Source of the DNA: Desulfofustis glycolicus DSM 9705 | Lineage (GTDB): Bacteria > Desulfobacterota > Desulfobulbia > Desulfobulbales > Desulfocapsaceae | NCBI RefSeq assembly: GCF_900130015.1 | Contig: NZ_FQXS01000013.1 | Coordinates: forward strand, 1-64,000 | Length of the DNA stretch: 64,000 bases | Direction of reading: 5' to 3' | Part shown: positions 34,456 to 43,206 of the stretch, piece after piece | How positions within the stretch are numbered: position 1 is the stretch's first letter | How the letters are laid out: each line of letters opens with the position of its first letter | Notes under the pieces: model-generated | Seen by the model: only the letters and a program-made list of their open reading frames with translations | Databases searched by the model: none | What the model was told of the DNA's origin: nothing | Position numbers and translations under genes: made by a program

Positions 34456-35144
34456 TGAACCAATCCGGAACTCATCTCTCTCTCCTTCTCATTTCTGCCG
34501 TATCATTCCTCCCTCCGGATCATCATCGGGCCGGCCTTCCCCGGGCTCCGAAAAAGACCGTGTCGGCAATCGGCCTGGCCCTGGCCGCGCCGGCCGAAAC
34601 GACCGGCTTGGTCGATATCTACCCGCCGCTTCCCCTGGCCGACCAGCCGCCCTATCTGCTGCTCGCCATCCTGCTGCTGGCCGTTATCGTTCTTGCCGCC
34701 GTACTGGTTCTGTTCCTGCGCCGCCGGCGATCCTCCCCGCCGCCCAACCCGGACCCGGCCGCCGAAGCACTGGCCGAACTCAGCGACGCCCAGCGACTGC
34801 TGACGGGCAGTGAACCCGGCCGTCATGCGACGTATGCGGAGACGGTGTCTTCAATCCTGCGCCGCTATGTCGAGCTCCGCTTCAACCTCAGCGCCACCCG
34901 CCGTACCACGGAAGAGTTTCTCGGCAGTCTGGAGGCAGTCCTCGAGCATGGTGATAGCGAGAGAAGACAGGATAGGTTGCCACCAAACAACTATCGTGAC
35001 GACCTGCACCACTGCCTGCAACTATGCGATCTGGTGAAATTTGCCGGACTTTCGCCGGAGCCGGCCGGCGTCGATCAACTCACCCGGACCGTTCGCTCAT
35101 TCATCGAAACGACGGGGGACCGGACAACACCAGCGGAGGTCTGA
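34452..35144 (+). CDS. DUF4381-like membrane protein
   Basis: 230 residues from ATG 34452, overlapping the DUF58 stop. A short N-terminal hydrophobic stretch is followed by LVDIYPPLPLADQPPYLLLA, a single strong membrane helix (ILLLAVIVLAAVLVLFL), an RRRR stop-transfer, and a cytoplasmic helical domain with YAETVSSILRRYVELRFNLS, TRRTTEEFL and CDLVKFAGLSP, the DUF4381 pattern in Bat operons. Role unknown; probably links the MoxR/DUF58 pair to the membrane VWA proteins. Confidence 0.8.
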   Translation: MMNQSGTHLSLLLISAVSFLPPDHHRAGLPRAPKKTVSAIGLALAAPAETTGLVDIYPPLPLADQPPYLLLAILLLAVIVLAAVLVLFLRRRRSSPPPNPDPAAEALAELSDAQRLLTGSEPGRHATYAETVSSILRRYVELRFNLSATRRTTEEFLGSLEAVLEHGDSERRQDRLPPNNYRDDLHHCLQLCDLVKFAGLSPEPAGVDQLTRTVRSFIETTGDRTTPAEV

Positions 35145-35148
35145 GGCG

Positions 35149-36135
35149 ATGCGCTTTCTCCACCCGGAACTGCTCTGGCTGTTGACCCTGTTGCCCGTGC
35201 TGGCGCTGCTGCGCGGCCGCCGAGGAGCGGCTCCGGCGCTGCTCTTCTCCACCACCGCCATCGCCGCGACCCTGGCCAGCGCCCGAAAATACCAGCCGGG
35301 CAAACTGCTCGCCAGCCTGAAACTACTGGTGATCGCCTGCCTGATTCTCGCCCTGGCCCGACCGCAACTGGGCAACACCACAACGGAAATCGAGGCCAGC
35401 GGCATCGATATCATGCTCGCGGTCGACGTTTCCGGCTCCATGGAGGCCATGGATTTCACGCTCCAGGGAAAAACGGCCAACCGTCTGCAGGTGGTCAAAG
35501 CAGTGGTAGCAGACTTCATCGCCGACCGGCCCAACGACCGGATCGGTCTGCTCGCCTTCAGTGTCCGTCCCTACCTTATCAGCCCGCTGACCCTGGATCA
35601 TCACTGGCTGCAAAAACGACTCGAGGCGCTGACGGTCGGCATGATCGAAGACGGGACGGCCATCGGTTCAGCCATCGGCGTCGGGGTTTCCCGCCTCCAT
35701 GAACAGGAATCGAAATCGCGCATCCTAATCCTGCTCACCGACGGCATGAACAATGCCGGCAAGGTGCCGCCGGCGGCCGCGGCCGAAGCCGCCCGCACCC
35801 TTGAAATCAAGGTCTACACTATCGGCGCCGGTACCCGCGGCGTGGCTCGGACGCCGGTGGTCGACCCGTACGGTCGCAAAGTCCTGGCCAATGTCCGTGT
35901 CGATATCGACGAGAGGAGTCTGCAGCAGATCGCCGCGTTGACCGGAGCACGCTATTACCGGGCCACCGATACCGCTTCGCTGGAACGGATCTACCAGGAA
36001 ATCAATGCGATGGAGACGACGACCCGGACCAGCAAACACTTCGAGCACTACCGGGAACTCTATCCGCTGCTGATCGTCGTCGCCCTGCTGCTGCTCGCTG
36101 GCGAACTCCTGCTGCGCCGACGATTTTTGCCCTAG
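35149..36135 (+). CDS. batA: VWA-domain membrane protein BatA
   Basis: 328 residues from ATG 35149 with a strong GGAGGT upstream. Two N-terminal membrane helices (LLWLLTLLPVLALL, LLASLKLLVIACLILALARP) precede a VWA domain with an intact MIDAS: IMLAVDVSGSMEAMDF, the later IEDGTAIGSAIGV and LILLTDGMNNAG. A C-terminal helix (LYPLLIVVALLLLAGELLLR) ends the protein. Bat proteins are linked in other bacteria to aerotolerance and envelope stress; the role here is inferred. It is five genes into the MoxR operon order, followed by batB. Confidence 0.9.
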   Translation: MRFLHPELLWLLTLLPVLALLRGRRGAAPALLFSTTAIAATLASARKYQPGKLLASLKLLVIACLILALARPQLGNTTTEIEASGIDIMLAVDVSGSMEAMDFTLQGKTANRLQVVKAVVADFIADRPNDRIGLLAFSVRPYLISPLTLDHHWLQKRLEALTVGMIEDGTAIGSAIGVGVSRLHEQESKSRILILLTDGMNNAGKVPPAAAAEAARTLEIKVYTIGAGTRGVARTPVVDPYGRKVLANVRVDIDERSLQQIAALTGARYYRATDTASLERIYQEINAMETTTRTSKHFEHYRELYPLLIVVALLLLAGELLLRRRFLP

Positions 36136-36140
36136 GATCG

Positions 36141-38105
36141 ATGACCATGATATCCTTTGCTTACCCTTGGTGCCTCCCTGTCACCATTCTCGTCTGCCTG
36201 CTGCTGTGGCTCTGGTGGCAGCAGACGGAACGGAGGCGGCAACGAATGCTCGCCCGTTTTGCCGCACCATCGCTGCTCAACACGCTCACCGCGTCGATCT
36301 GCCCGCTGCGCCGCACGGCGAAAAAGCTGCTGGTAGCCGGCGCCGTCTTCTGCTGCTTCGTGGCGCTGGCCGAACCGCGTTACGGCTCCCGGTGGATCGA
36401 CGTCAAACACAAGGGTATCGATATCTTGTTTGCGCTGGACAGCTCCCGGAGCATGCTCGCCCCGGACGTTCGCCCCAGCCGTCTGGAACGCAGCAAACTA
36501 GCGGTCATTGACTTTGTCGACCACCTCAAGGGCGATCGTATCGGCCTGCTGCCGTTTGCCGGCACCTCCCATCTGCTTTGTCCGCTCACCGCCGATTACC
36601 AGGCCTTCAATCAATCGCTGCAGGCGGTCGATAGTACTCTTCTGCCGCTCGGCGGCACCGATATCGGCGGAGCTATCAAGGCCGCCGAAGCGGTGCTGGC
36701 CAACGACGCCAACCACAAACTGCTGGTCATCATCACCGACGGCGAAGACCTCGGCACGAATGGGATCGCCGCCGCACAGGCAGCACATTCCCGCGGCATG
36801 ACCATCTTTACCATCGGTGTCGGCACCGCTGCCGGGGAGTTGATCCCGGACCGAACCAGCGGCGGCTTCGTCAAGGACAACAGCGGCGCCTATGTCAGGA
36901 GTCGGCTGGACCGCCAGGCGCTGAAGGCGATCGCAGAGCAGGGCGGCGGCATCTATGCCGACCTCGGCACCCGCGGTGAAGGCCTGGAGACCGTGTACCG
37001 GGAACGACTGGCCTTGGTCCCGGCCCGGGAGTTTGCCGAAAAGCGCACAAAAGTACCAATTTCACGCAGCGAATGGCCGCTGGCCCTGGCAATCGCGCTG
37101 CTCTGTGGCGATTTCCTGTTATCCGGCAGAAAACGGCAGCGCTCCTTCCACCGAGCCATCGCCCGCCTGGCGCGGTTGCGAAAAGCATCTATCTTGGCGC
37201 TGATCCTGGCCGCCGGACCCGGCCTGCTCGGCCCACCATCGGCAGGCGCTTCAGATGGGGAGCGTGCGTTTGCTGCCGGGGATTTCCAACGTGCCGAGAC
37301 CTTCTATCGCGAGCTGTTGCGCGACGACCCGGGCAACCCGGTCCTGCTCTTTAACACCGGGAGCGCCGCCTACAAGAACGAACGTTTCTCCGAGGCCGTC
37401 GACGCTTTTGGCCGCGCCATCCCCGCCGCCGACCCGACCCTCCAGGAAAAGGCCTATTTCAACCAGGGAAACGCCTGGTATCGCATCGGCGAAAAGACCC
37501 GCCAGTCCGCGGTGAAACAGACTATCGAGGCCTGGCAGAGCGCTTTGGATGCTTTTACTGCGGTCCTGGCTCTGAATCCGGAGAATCGGAACGCCGCGGT
37601 TAACCGCGATTTCGTCAAAGAACAACTTGAGCGACTGCGGCAGGAAACAGAGAATGCCCCGAAATCCCCTGAAAAGGAGGCCCGGGAACCTGCAGACGAG
37701 CAAGCGAAGGAACCGCAACAGCCACCGCGGGACCGGCAGGCAACGCCGGATGAATCGGCGGTTCCCGACCAGCCAGGCGACAAGACCGGCGATGCTGGTG
37801 ATGCCGATGATGTAAACAACGGCGGCCAAAATTCCAAGTCGGAACGGTCAGCCTCCGGTCAAGCCACTGCCCCGGCAGAGCAATCAGATGGGATCACGGA
37901 TCAGGATCGCCACGACGACGAACACACAACCGGACAGACTACTGAGCAAGGAGACAACCGGCACGATCCCGGAAACACCGACCGGGCAATGACCAAAGAG
38001 GAAGCCAAGCGGCTGCTCCAGGCCATCGAAGGAGAGGAAGGACGCCTTGACCTGGTGATGCCGCAGCACCCGACCACAAGCAGCGAAACGATGAACGACT
38101 GGTAA
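36141..38105 (+). CDS. BatB-BatC fusion: VWA domain plus TPR and charged tail
   Basis: 654 residues. Residues ~1-330 are BatB: two N-terminal helices, then DILFALDSSRSMLAPDVRPS (MIDAS D-x-S-x-S), GGTDIGGAIKAAEAVL, LLVIITDGEDLGTNG and a membrane helix (WPLALAIALLCGDFLLS). Residues ~345-500 are a BatC-type module: a hydrophobic segment (ASILALILAAGPGLLG) and TPR repeats with AFAAGDFQRAETFYRELLRD, LLFNTGSAAYKNERFSEAVD and AYFNQGNAWYRIG. The last ~130 residues are a low-complexity acidic and glutamine-rich region. In many species batB and batC are separate genes. The stop overlaps the next ATG by one base (TAATG). Confidence 0.88.
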   Translation: MTMISFAYPWCLPVTILVCLLLWLWWQQTERRRQRMLARFAAPSLLNTLTASICPLRRTAKKLLVAGAVFCCFVALAEPRYGSRWIDVKHKGIDILFALDSSRSMLAPDVRPSRLERSKLAVIDFVDHLKGDRIGLLPFAGTSHLLCPLTADYQAFNQSLQAVDSTLLPLGGTDIGGAIKAAEAVLANDANHKLLVIITDGEDLGTNGIAAAQAAHSRGMTIFTIGVGTAAGELIPDRTSGGFVKDNSGAYVRSRLDRQALKAIAEQGGGIYADLGTRGEGLETVYRERLALVPAREFAEKRTKVPISRSEWPLALAIALLCGDFLLSGRKRQRSFHRAIARLARLRKASILALILAAGPGLLGPPSAGASDGERAFAAGDFQRAETFYRELLRDDPGNPVLLFNTGSAAYKNERFSEAVDAFGRAIPAADPTLQEKAYFNQGNAWYRIGEKTRQSAVKQTIEAWQSALDAFTAVLALNPENRNAAVNRDFVKEQLERLRQETENAPKSPEKEAREPADEQAKEPQQPPRDRQATPDESAVPDQPGDKTGDAGDADDVNNGGQNSKSERSASGQATAPAEQSDGITDQDRHDDEHTTGQTTEQGDNRHDPGNTDRAMTKEEAKRLLQAIEGEEGRLDLVMPQHPTTSSETMNDW

Positions 38106-39964
38106 TGACAGATATCCGTTTTTCGCACACGACCACTGCCCACCATGACCGGACAGCGCACCACCGGCTGCTGCCGGCTGTGCTGCTCGTCGCCGCCCTA
38201 CTATTGACCGCGCTGCCAGCCAATGCGGCAGTCCAGGTTTCCGCCCGGCTGACGCCGCAGAACTTTTCTACCGACGATGCGGCGACACTGCAAATCCGAA
38301 TCGAGGGGCAACAATCCGCCGAGATTACACTACCGGAAATTGACGGGTTGAGCTTCCATCACCGTGGTCAGAGCCGGCAATTCCAGATGGTCAACGGCGC
38401 CATTACCTCTTCGCTGACCGAAACCTATCTCGTTACCGGCAGTCGCCCCGGAACCTATACCATTGGCCCGGTCACGGTAACCGTTGACGGCGTTGTCCAC
38501 CGCACCGAACCGCTGACCTGTACCGTCACCGGCGCGTCAACCTCGCCACCCGGATCCTCCGATCCGGGAACCGATGACGCTGTTGATCAACCGCGGGCGG
38601 CGTTTATCAAGCTGATCCCGAAAAAACAGCAGGCCTACCTCAATGAGGTGGTACCGGTAACCATCACCGCCTATTTCCGCCAGGGTGTCAAAGTCAACCT
38701 CAGCGGACCGCCGGCCGTGCGCGCCGACGGCATCCTGCTCGACATCCCGGATCGCGAACCACAGCAGCACCGAGAGCTGGTGGACGGAACCCAGTATACC
38801 GCAGTTACCTGGAACGGCACGCTGACCGGGATCAAAGAAGGGCGCCAGGAGATCTCCGCCGAGGCCGACGCGACATTGCTCGTACCGGTAAAACGCCGGC
38901 AGCGCCTGCCCGGTTTCGGCACCGACCTTTTTGACGATTCACTGCTGGACGACCTGCTTGGCGGTTACAAAAATCGCCCGCTAACCCTTACCGCCCCGGC
39001 CCTCTCCTTTACCGTCGTGCCGCTGCCGGCCGAAAACCGGCCGCAGGGATTTGCCGGCGCGGTCGGCTCATTCACTCTGGACCTGCAGGCGTCTCCGGAT
39101 CATATCGAGATCGGCGATCCATTGACGCTGACGATGACCGTTGCCGGCACCGGAAATTTCGACACGGTCACCGCACCCCGCCTCAGCAGCAGCGAAGGGC
39201 TGAAAGAGTATCCCCCGACAGCTACGCTGCAATCCGGACAAACCCCGTACCTGGGCAAAAAAATTTTCGAGCAGGCGGTGGTCGTCACCGACCCGGCAGT
39301 CCGTCGCCTGCCCCCACTGGCCTTCAGTTTTTTCGACCCGCAGCGCCGTAGCTACCAGACCCTGCTGACCGACCCGGTCGACCTGGTCGTCACCAACCCG
39401 GCCGGAGCGGGGACCTCCCCAACAACCGGAACCCGGCCAGGGGCACAACTGCCGGCTCCGGTCGCTCAGGAGAAGAAATCGACCCTGGACGACCTGGCCC
39501 CGGCGAAATTGACCCGGTCTCCACCCGGATCGTTTGTCCCGCTCTTCCGCCAACCATGGTTCGTCAACGCTCTCGTCGCCGTCCTGGCTGCGATTGCTGG
39601 CGTCAGTGCGCTTCGTCTGCACCGAACGCTGCAGGAACGCCGGCCGGAACGGCAATACGCCCGGGCTAAAGAGCGGTTGCGCCGGGAAACACTGGCGCTG
39701 ATCGACCAGACCGGCACGGTTCCAGGCGGTGATTATCTGCCGCGTGCCCGTCAGGCGGTCCGCTCCTTTCTCGCCCTGTGCTGGCAAACCAGGGCCGACG
39801 CGCTGACCACCGCCGATATTCGCAGCCGACTCGGGGACGAATCGCCGGTCAGCACCTTGTTCCTGATGGCCGACCGGCATGCTTACGGAGCGGCGCAGTT
39901 GACAGAGGAGCAGCGCCGAGACCTGCACGAAGCCCTCCGCACCTTGATCAGGGAGTGGTCATGA
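38105..39964 (+). CDS. batD: BatD-family protein
   Basis: 619 residues. A signal peptide (LLPAVLLVAALLLTALPANA) is followed by repeated beta-sandwich modules: LTPQNFSTDDAATLQIRIEG, FSHHRGQSRQFQ-like SFHHRGQSRQFQMVNG, GTYTIGPVTVTVDG, and LEASPDHIEIGDPLTLTMTV-like segments typical of BatD. One C-terminal membrane helix (FVNALVAVLAAIAGVSAL) and a basic cytoplasmic helical domain close the protein. The bulk is periplasmic. It probably forms a complex with BatA and BatB. It overlaps batE by four bases. Confidence 0.9.
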   Translation: MTDIRFSHTTTAHHDRTAHHRLLPAVLLVAALLLTALPANAAVQVSARLTPQNFSTDDAATLQIRIEGQQSAEITLPEIDGLSFHHRGQSRQFQMVNGAITSSLTETYLVTGSRPGTYTIGPVTVTVDGVVHRTEPLTCTVTGASTSPPGSSDPGTDDAVDQPRAAFIKLIPKKQQAYLNEVVPVTITAYFRQGVKVNLSGPPAVRADGILLDIPDREPQQHRELVDGTQYTAVTWNGTLTGIKEGRQEISAEADATLLVPVKRRQRLPGFGTDLFDDSLLDDLLGGYKNRPLTLTAPALSFTVVPLPAENRPQGFAGAVGSFTLDLQASPDHIEIGDPLTLTMTVAGTGNFDTVTAPRLSSSEGLKEYPPTATLQSGQTPYLGKKIFEQAVVVTDPAVRRLPPLAFSFFDPQRRSYQTLLTDPVDLVVTNPAGAGTSPTTGTRPGAQLPAPVAQEKKSTLDDLAPAKLTRSPPGSFVPLFRQPWFVNALVAVLAAIAGVSALRLHRTLQERRPERQYARAKERLRRETLALIDQTGTVPGGDYLPRARQAVRSFLALCWQTRADALTTADIRSRLGDESPVSTLFLMADRHAYGAAQLTEEQRRDLHEALRTLIREWS

Positions 39965-40695
39965 AGCGTTTACTGCTGCTTATCTCCTGTCTGCTTGTAA
40001 TCGCCATGCCTTCCGCAGCGCGGGACCTGGCTGCCGCCGATCTCGACAGCTGCAACAAACTCTACTACCAGGCTGAATATGGCCGGGCGATCGAGTGCTA
40101 CCACCGGCTCGGCGGTGAACGTCCGTCGGCCTCACTACTCTACAATATCGGCAACGCCCATGCCCGTCTCGGCGATGCCGGAGCGGCAACACTCTCCTAC
40201 CTGCGCAGCCTCTACCTGACACCCGGAGATGCAGACGCCGCCGGGAACCTCGCCCTGCTGAGGAAACACTACGGGGTTTTTCCGCCCGAGCCGACCCTGG
40301 GCGAGCTGGTCACCGCCCTGCTGACCATCTCCCAGTGGTCGCTCGTCAGCCTGGCCGGACTCCTTATCTACTGTGGTTTTGCCCTGCTGTCGTTGCAGAA
40401 GAAGCCGCGACGGGCCGTCGAAGTTTTGACCCTGCTGTTCTGCCTGCTGCTCTTTGTCGGCGGACTGACTGCGGCGGGTGTTCGGCAGCACCACTGGCAG
40501 CGTTCGGTGGTGATGGCCGACGGGCAACTCGTCGTTTCACCGTTTGCCGGCGCCCCCTCGGTCGGCGCCATCCGGCAAGGCCGGCTGGTCTCAACGCACG
40601 CCGAGCACCGGGACTTCACCTCGGTCACCGACGAGACGGGGCGTACCGGTTGGCTGCCTACGGCCAGCCTGGAGGTCATTATTCCGCCGCGCTGA
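39961..40695 (+). CDS. batE: BatE-like protein: TPR, two membrane helices, SH3-like domain
   Basis: 244 residues from ATG 39961 (ATGA overlap with batD). The signal peptide (MKRLLLLISCLLVIAMPSAA) is followed by TPR repeats (LYYQAEYGRAIECYHRLG, SLLYNIGNAHARLGDAGAAT, SYLRSLYLTPGDADAAGNLA), two helices (WSLVSLAGLLIYCGFALLS, LTLLFCLLLFVGGLTAAG), and a C-terminal bacterial SH3-like fold (AIRQGRLVSTHAEHRDFTSV, TGRTGWLPTASLEVI). This matches BatE. It is the last gene of the operon, 72 bases from the converging rsmE gene. Confidence 0.85.
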   Translation: MKRLLLLISCLLVIAMPSAARDLAAADLDSCNKLYYQAEYGRAIECYHRLGGERPSASLLYNIGNAHARLGDAGAATLSYLRSLYLTPGDADAAGNLALLRKHYGVFPPEPTLGELVTALLTISQWSLVSLAGLLIYCGFALLSLQKKPRRAVEVLTLLFCLLLFVGGLTAAGVRQHHWQRSVVMADGQLVVSPFAGAPSVGAIRQGRLVSTHAEHRDFTSVTDETGRTGWLPTASLEVIIPPR

Positions 40696-40767
40696 GTGTC
40701 CCGGGCAGTCGGGGCGGCCGCCCGATCGCTGTCGGCACAGGGCCGTAGGTAGGGGTCCCCCTGACGA

Positions 40768-41508
40768 TCATATCGCTCCCAGGCGGTGTTGAACAATGGC
40801 AACCGCTGCGATCGTTGCCGTTTCCGCCCGGAGAATACCGCTGCCGAGGCTGACACTCGTCCAGCCGTGATGCCGAGCCTGCTCGACTTCCCCTTCGGCA
40901 AAACCTCCTTCCGGCCCCATCATCACCGCGACCGCTGCCAAGCGATCGGCGGCCGGCCAATCGACAGCCGTCAGTCGACGTGTTTTTTCCTCCTCCCAGA
41001 AGAGCAGTTTCAGTGTTGCCGCCGGCAGCTCCTCGGCAAGACAATCACCAATCGGCCGCTGCTGCGCTGTGTCCATCAGGCGTAACCGGCCGCTCTGTTT
41101 GCAGGCCGCCCGCACCAGATCGCGCCAGCGCTGCTGTTTGCGTGCCCACCGCTCACCGGCGATCCTCCCCTGGCTGCGACGGCTGGTAAACGGCAGGAAC
41201 CGCGTTACACCGAGTTCGGTGCAGCGCTGTACCAACTCGTCCATTTTTTTGCCCTTCAGGTCACCCTGAAAGAGCCAGACGGGATGCGCGGGTTCCGGTT
41301 CCTGGGCAATTTTTTCCTGCAGCCGGATCGCCACCTGCCGGCCAAGCAGTTCAATGGAGCCGCGGTACAGGCCGCCGATCCCATCGAGCAACTCCACCTC
41401 GGCTCCGTGCTGCAACCGCAACACCCGCAAGCAATGATGGGCCTCTTCCCGGTCGAGAACCACCGGGTAGTGGAGATCCGCCACCGGTTCAATAAAAAAA
41501 CGTCTCAT
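40768..41508 (-). CDS. rsmE: 16S rRNA m3U1498 methyltransferase
   Basis: 246 residues from ATG 41508 (MRRFFIEPV), with GGAAAG six bases upstream. The PUA-like N-terminus HHCLRVLRLQHGAEVELLDG, KGKKMDELVQRCTELGVTRF, RSQGRIAGERWARKQQRWRD and the SPOUT knot MMGPEGGFAEGEVEQA plus SLGSGILRAETATIAAVAIV are diagnostic. It methylates U1498 of 16S rRNA. It is divergent from the PilZ gene, with a palindromic repeat between them. Confidence 0.93.
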   Translation of the reverse strand: MRRFFIEPVADLHYPVVLDREEAHHCLRVLRLQHGAEVELLDGIGGLYRGSIELLGRQVAIRLQEKIAQEPEPAHPVWLFQGDLKGKKMDELVQRCTELGVTRFLPFTSRRSQGRIAGERWARKQQRWRDLVRAACKQSGRLRLMDTAQQRPIGDCLAEELPAATLKLLFWEEEKTRRLTAVDWPAADRLAAVAVMMGPEGGFAEGEVEQARHHGWTSVSLGSGILRAETATIAAVAIVQHRLGAI

Positions 41509-41578
41509 ATTTGACTTTCCGAAAACATTCATCTATTGTCAAACATAACAGGGCTCTTCTTCGTACAATCAAACATTT

Positions 41579-41720
41579 GGGAACCTTGAAAAATTGTCAT
41601 TCCGCCCAATCTCATCGTTGCACAATCAAATTTTATCCTCGGAATATCATGTATATGCCTGCGGTAAAATTTTCTTGCGCGCCTCGATCTTGAACGAAAT
41701 TCCTAATTTTTCAAGCTCCC
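41579..41720. repeat. MITE-like palindromic repeat, copy C (beta type)
   Basis: 142 bp with terminal inverted repeats GGGAACCTTGAAAAATT and, from the other end, GGGAGCTTGAAAAATT. The central ~45 bp is identical to the alpha copies (TTTTATCCTCGGAATATCAT then GTATATGCCTGCGGTAAAA), but the outer arms differ. It ends seven bases before the ATG of the PilZ gene and has no clear target duplication. Confidence 0.85.
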
Positions 41721-41727
41721 CGTTTTC

Positions 41728-42120
41728 ATGACGACCGGTTCCAAGAATCAGACACTACCGCTCGAGCAACGCCTGCACGAACGGTTTACGATGCACCTGC
41801 CCGTTCGCGTGGCCCTGATCAGCGGTGCCAACGTCGAGTCCTTCGGCGAACTGATCACTGCCAATATCAGTTCCGGAGGCGCCTTTATCAGTACCGATCA
41901 GCCCCTGCCGATCGCCAGCCGGATCGCCATGGAATTTCTCATCTCATTTGTCGACCTGAAAAAACTGCGCTTTATCCTGTCGCTCGACAGTCTCCGCCGT
42001 TGCGCCGGGAAGCCGGCCTGGGTCAAGGCCACCGGAGTCGTCATCCGTCACGAAGGCGACGGGATGGCCGTTATCTTCGACGACGATTATCAGCTCTCAC
42101 CGATGCAGATCTCCGACTGA
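41728..42120 (+). CDS. PilZ-domain protein
   Basis: 130 residues. HERFTMHLPVRVAL and ITANISSGGAFISTD contain the R-x-x-x-R-like basic segment (here E-R-F then P-V-R-V) and the N-x-S-x-x-G motif of c-di-GMP-binding PilZ domains, but the first arginine pair is incomplete (Q-R-L-H-E-R). It is a stand-alone PilZ domain and could be a c-di-GMP effector. The ATG is preceded directly by the end of a palindromic repeat and lacks a visible Shine-Dalgarno sequence. It converges on prmA with a five-base gap. Confidence 0.75.
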   Translation: MTTGSKNQTLPLEQRLHERFTMHLPVRVALISGANVESFGELITANISSGGAFISTDQPLPIASRIAMEFLISFVDLKKLRFILSLDSLRRCAGKPAWVKATGVVIRHEGDGMAVIFDDDYQLSPMQISD

Positions 42121-42124
42121 TCCG

Positions 42125-43018
42125 TCAACGCTCCATTTTTACCAGGTGCAACGCGCACCACTCACCATCTTGCAGCTGACCGACACACCGAAACGATAGC
42201 GTCGCAAAACGATCCAGCAGCGAGGCCACCTGCGCGCCGCAGATCAGACCGGACAGCAGCAGGCTGCCACCGTCGTCGACGACCCGGGCGAGATCGCCGG
42301 CGAGGTCGAGCAAGGTATCGTGAACGATATTGGCCACCACGAGCTGATAGCGATCGGCACAATCGATCAGCGAACGTGACGACACCTCAATCTGGTCCTG
42401 GAGCGCGTTGCTGCGTACATTCTCGGTGGCCACTCGCACCGCTTCGGGGTCGTTGTCGAGGGCAACCGCGTCGGCCGCACCGAACAGCACCGCCGCCATC
42501 GCCAGAATCCCGGTACCGGTACCGACATCGAGCACCCGGGGTTCCGCCAATGTCCCGATCACCTGGCGCAACAGTTCCAGGCACAGTCTGGTTGTTGCAT
42601 GATGGCCGGTGCCAAACGCCATTCCAGGATCCATGATGATCACCTGTTCGTCATCGCCGGGCCGGTATTCTTCCCAGGTCGGCGCGATCACCAGACCGGG
42701 AACGATAGCAAAGGGCCGAAAATGCTCCTGCCAGCTGGTCGCCCAGTCCTGATCGGCAACGATGTCCCGGGTGATTAAGGGCGGCGCCACGCCAAAGATA
42801 GCCGCCAGTTCCTCACCGTAGAGGGTCAACCGCCGCTCCGCTTCGCCGCCGTCCACCCCGGTGGCGGAAGATGGCTGCAGGAAGGCGTGCACCTCCGTAA
42901 CCGGTGCCTCCTCATCCACACCGCACTCCACCGCCGCGCCAAGCACCCCGACCAGGTAATCGCTCAGGGCGTCGACCAACCGGTAGTCGGTCTCAATCGA
43001 CAATCTGATGATCTCCAT
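42125..43018 (-). CDS. prmA: Ribosomal protein L11 methyltransferase
   Basis: 297 residues. It has the PrmA N-terminal substrate-recognition part, WATSWQEHFRPFAIVPGLVI, the MDPGMAFGTGHHATTRLCLE motif, SAM motif I VLDVGTGTGILAMAAVLFGA and LVVANIVHDTLLDLAGDLA. It methylates L11 on several amino groups. AAGGAGG lies five bases before the ATG. A 550-bp stretch with repeats separates it from the next gene on the other strand. Confidence 0.93.
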   Translation of the reverse strand: MEIIRLSIETDYRLVDALSDYLVGVLGAAVECGVDEEAPVTEVHAFLQPSSATGVDGGEAERRLTLYGEELAAIFGVAPPLITRDIVADQDWATSWQEHFRPFAIVPGLVIAPTWEEYRPGDDEQVIIMDPGMAFGTGHHATTRLCLELLRQVIGTLAEPRVLDVGTGTGILAMAAVLFGAADAVALDNDPEAVRVATENVRSNALQDQIEVSSRSLIDCADRYQLVVANIVHDTLLDLAGDLARVVDDGGSLLLSGLICGAQVASLLDRFATLSFRCVGQLQDGEWCALHLVKMER

Positions 43019-43095
43019 ATATCCCTCCTTACCTCCATGACTGAGATCTTAACAATGACAAAATCCAACCTCAAAAATTACCACCACGGTCGGCA

Positions 43096-43206
43096 GGGCT
43101 GATCGGATCTCCCGGAGGCTGCATCGTGGAGGCCCGACTGGACGAAGAATCAGGCCCTCCGGCTGCGGACAGGACGGCCGCAGCCGGAGGAAGAGCCGAT
43201 CAGTCC
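43096..43206. repeat. GC-rich palindromic repeat, family II copy 2
   Basis: About 111 bp beginning GGGCTGATCGGATCTCCCGG and ending (reverse complement) GGACTGATCGGCTCTTCCTC, so the ends are related as an inverted repeat. It matches 32236-32417 in opposite orientation over the GGAGGCTGCATCG and GCGGACAGGACG blocks. It lies between prmA and the HsdR_N-like gene. Confidence 0.7.
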
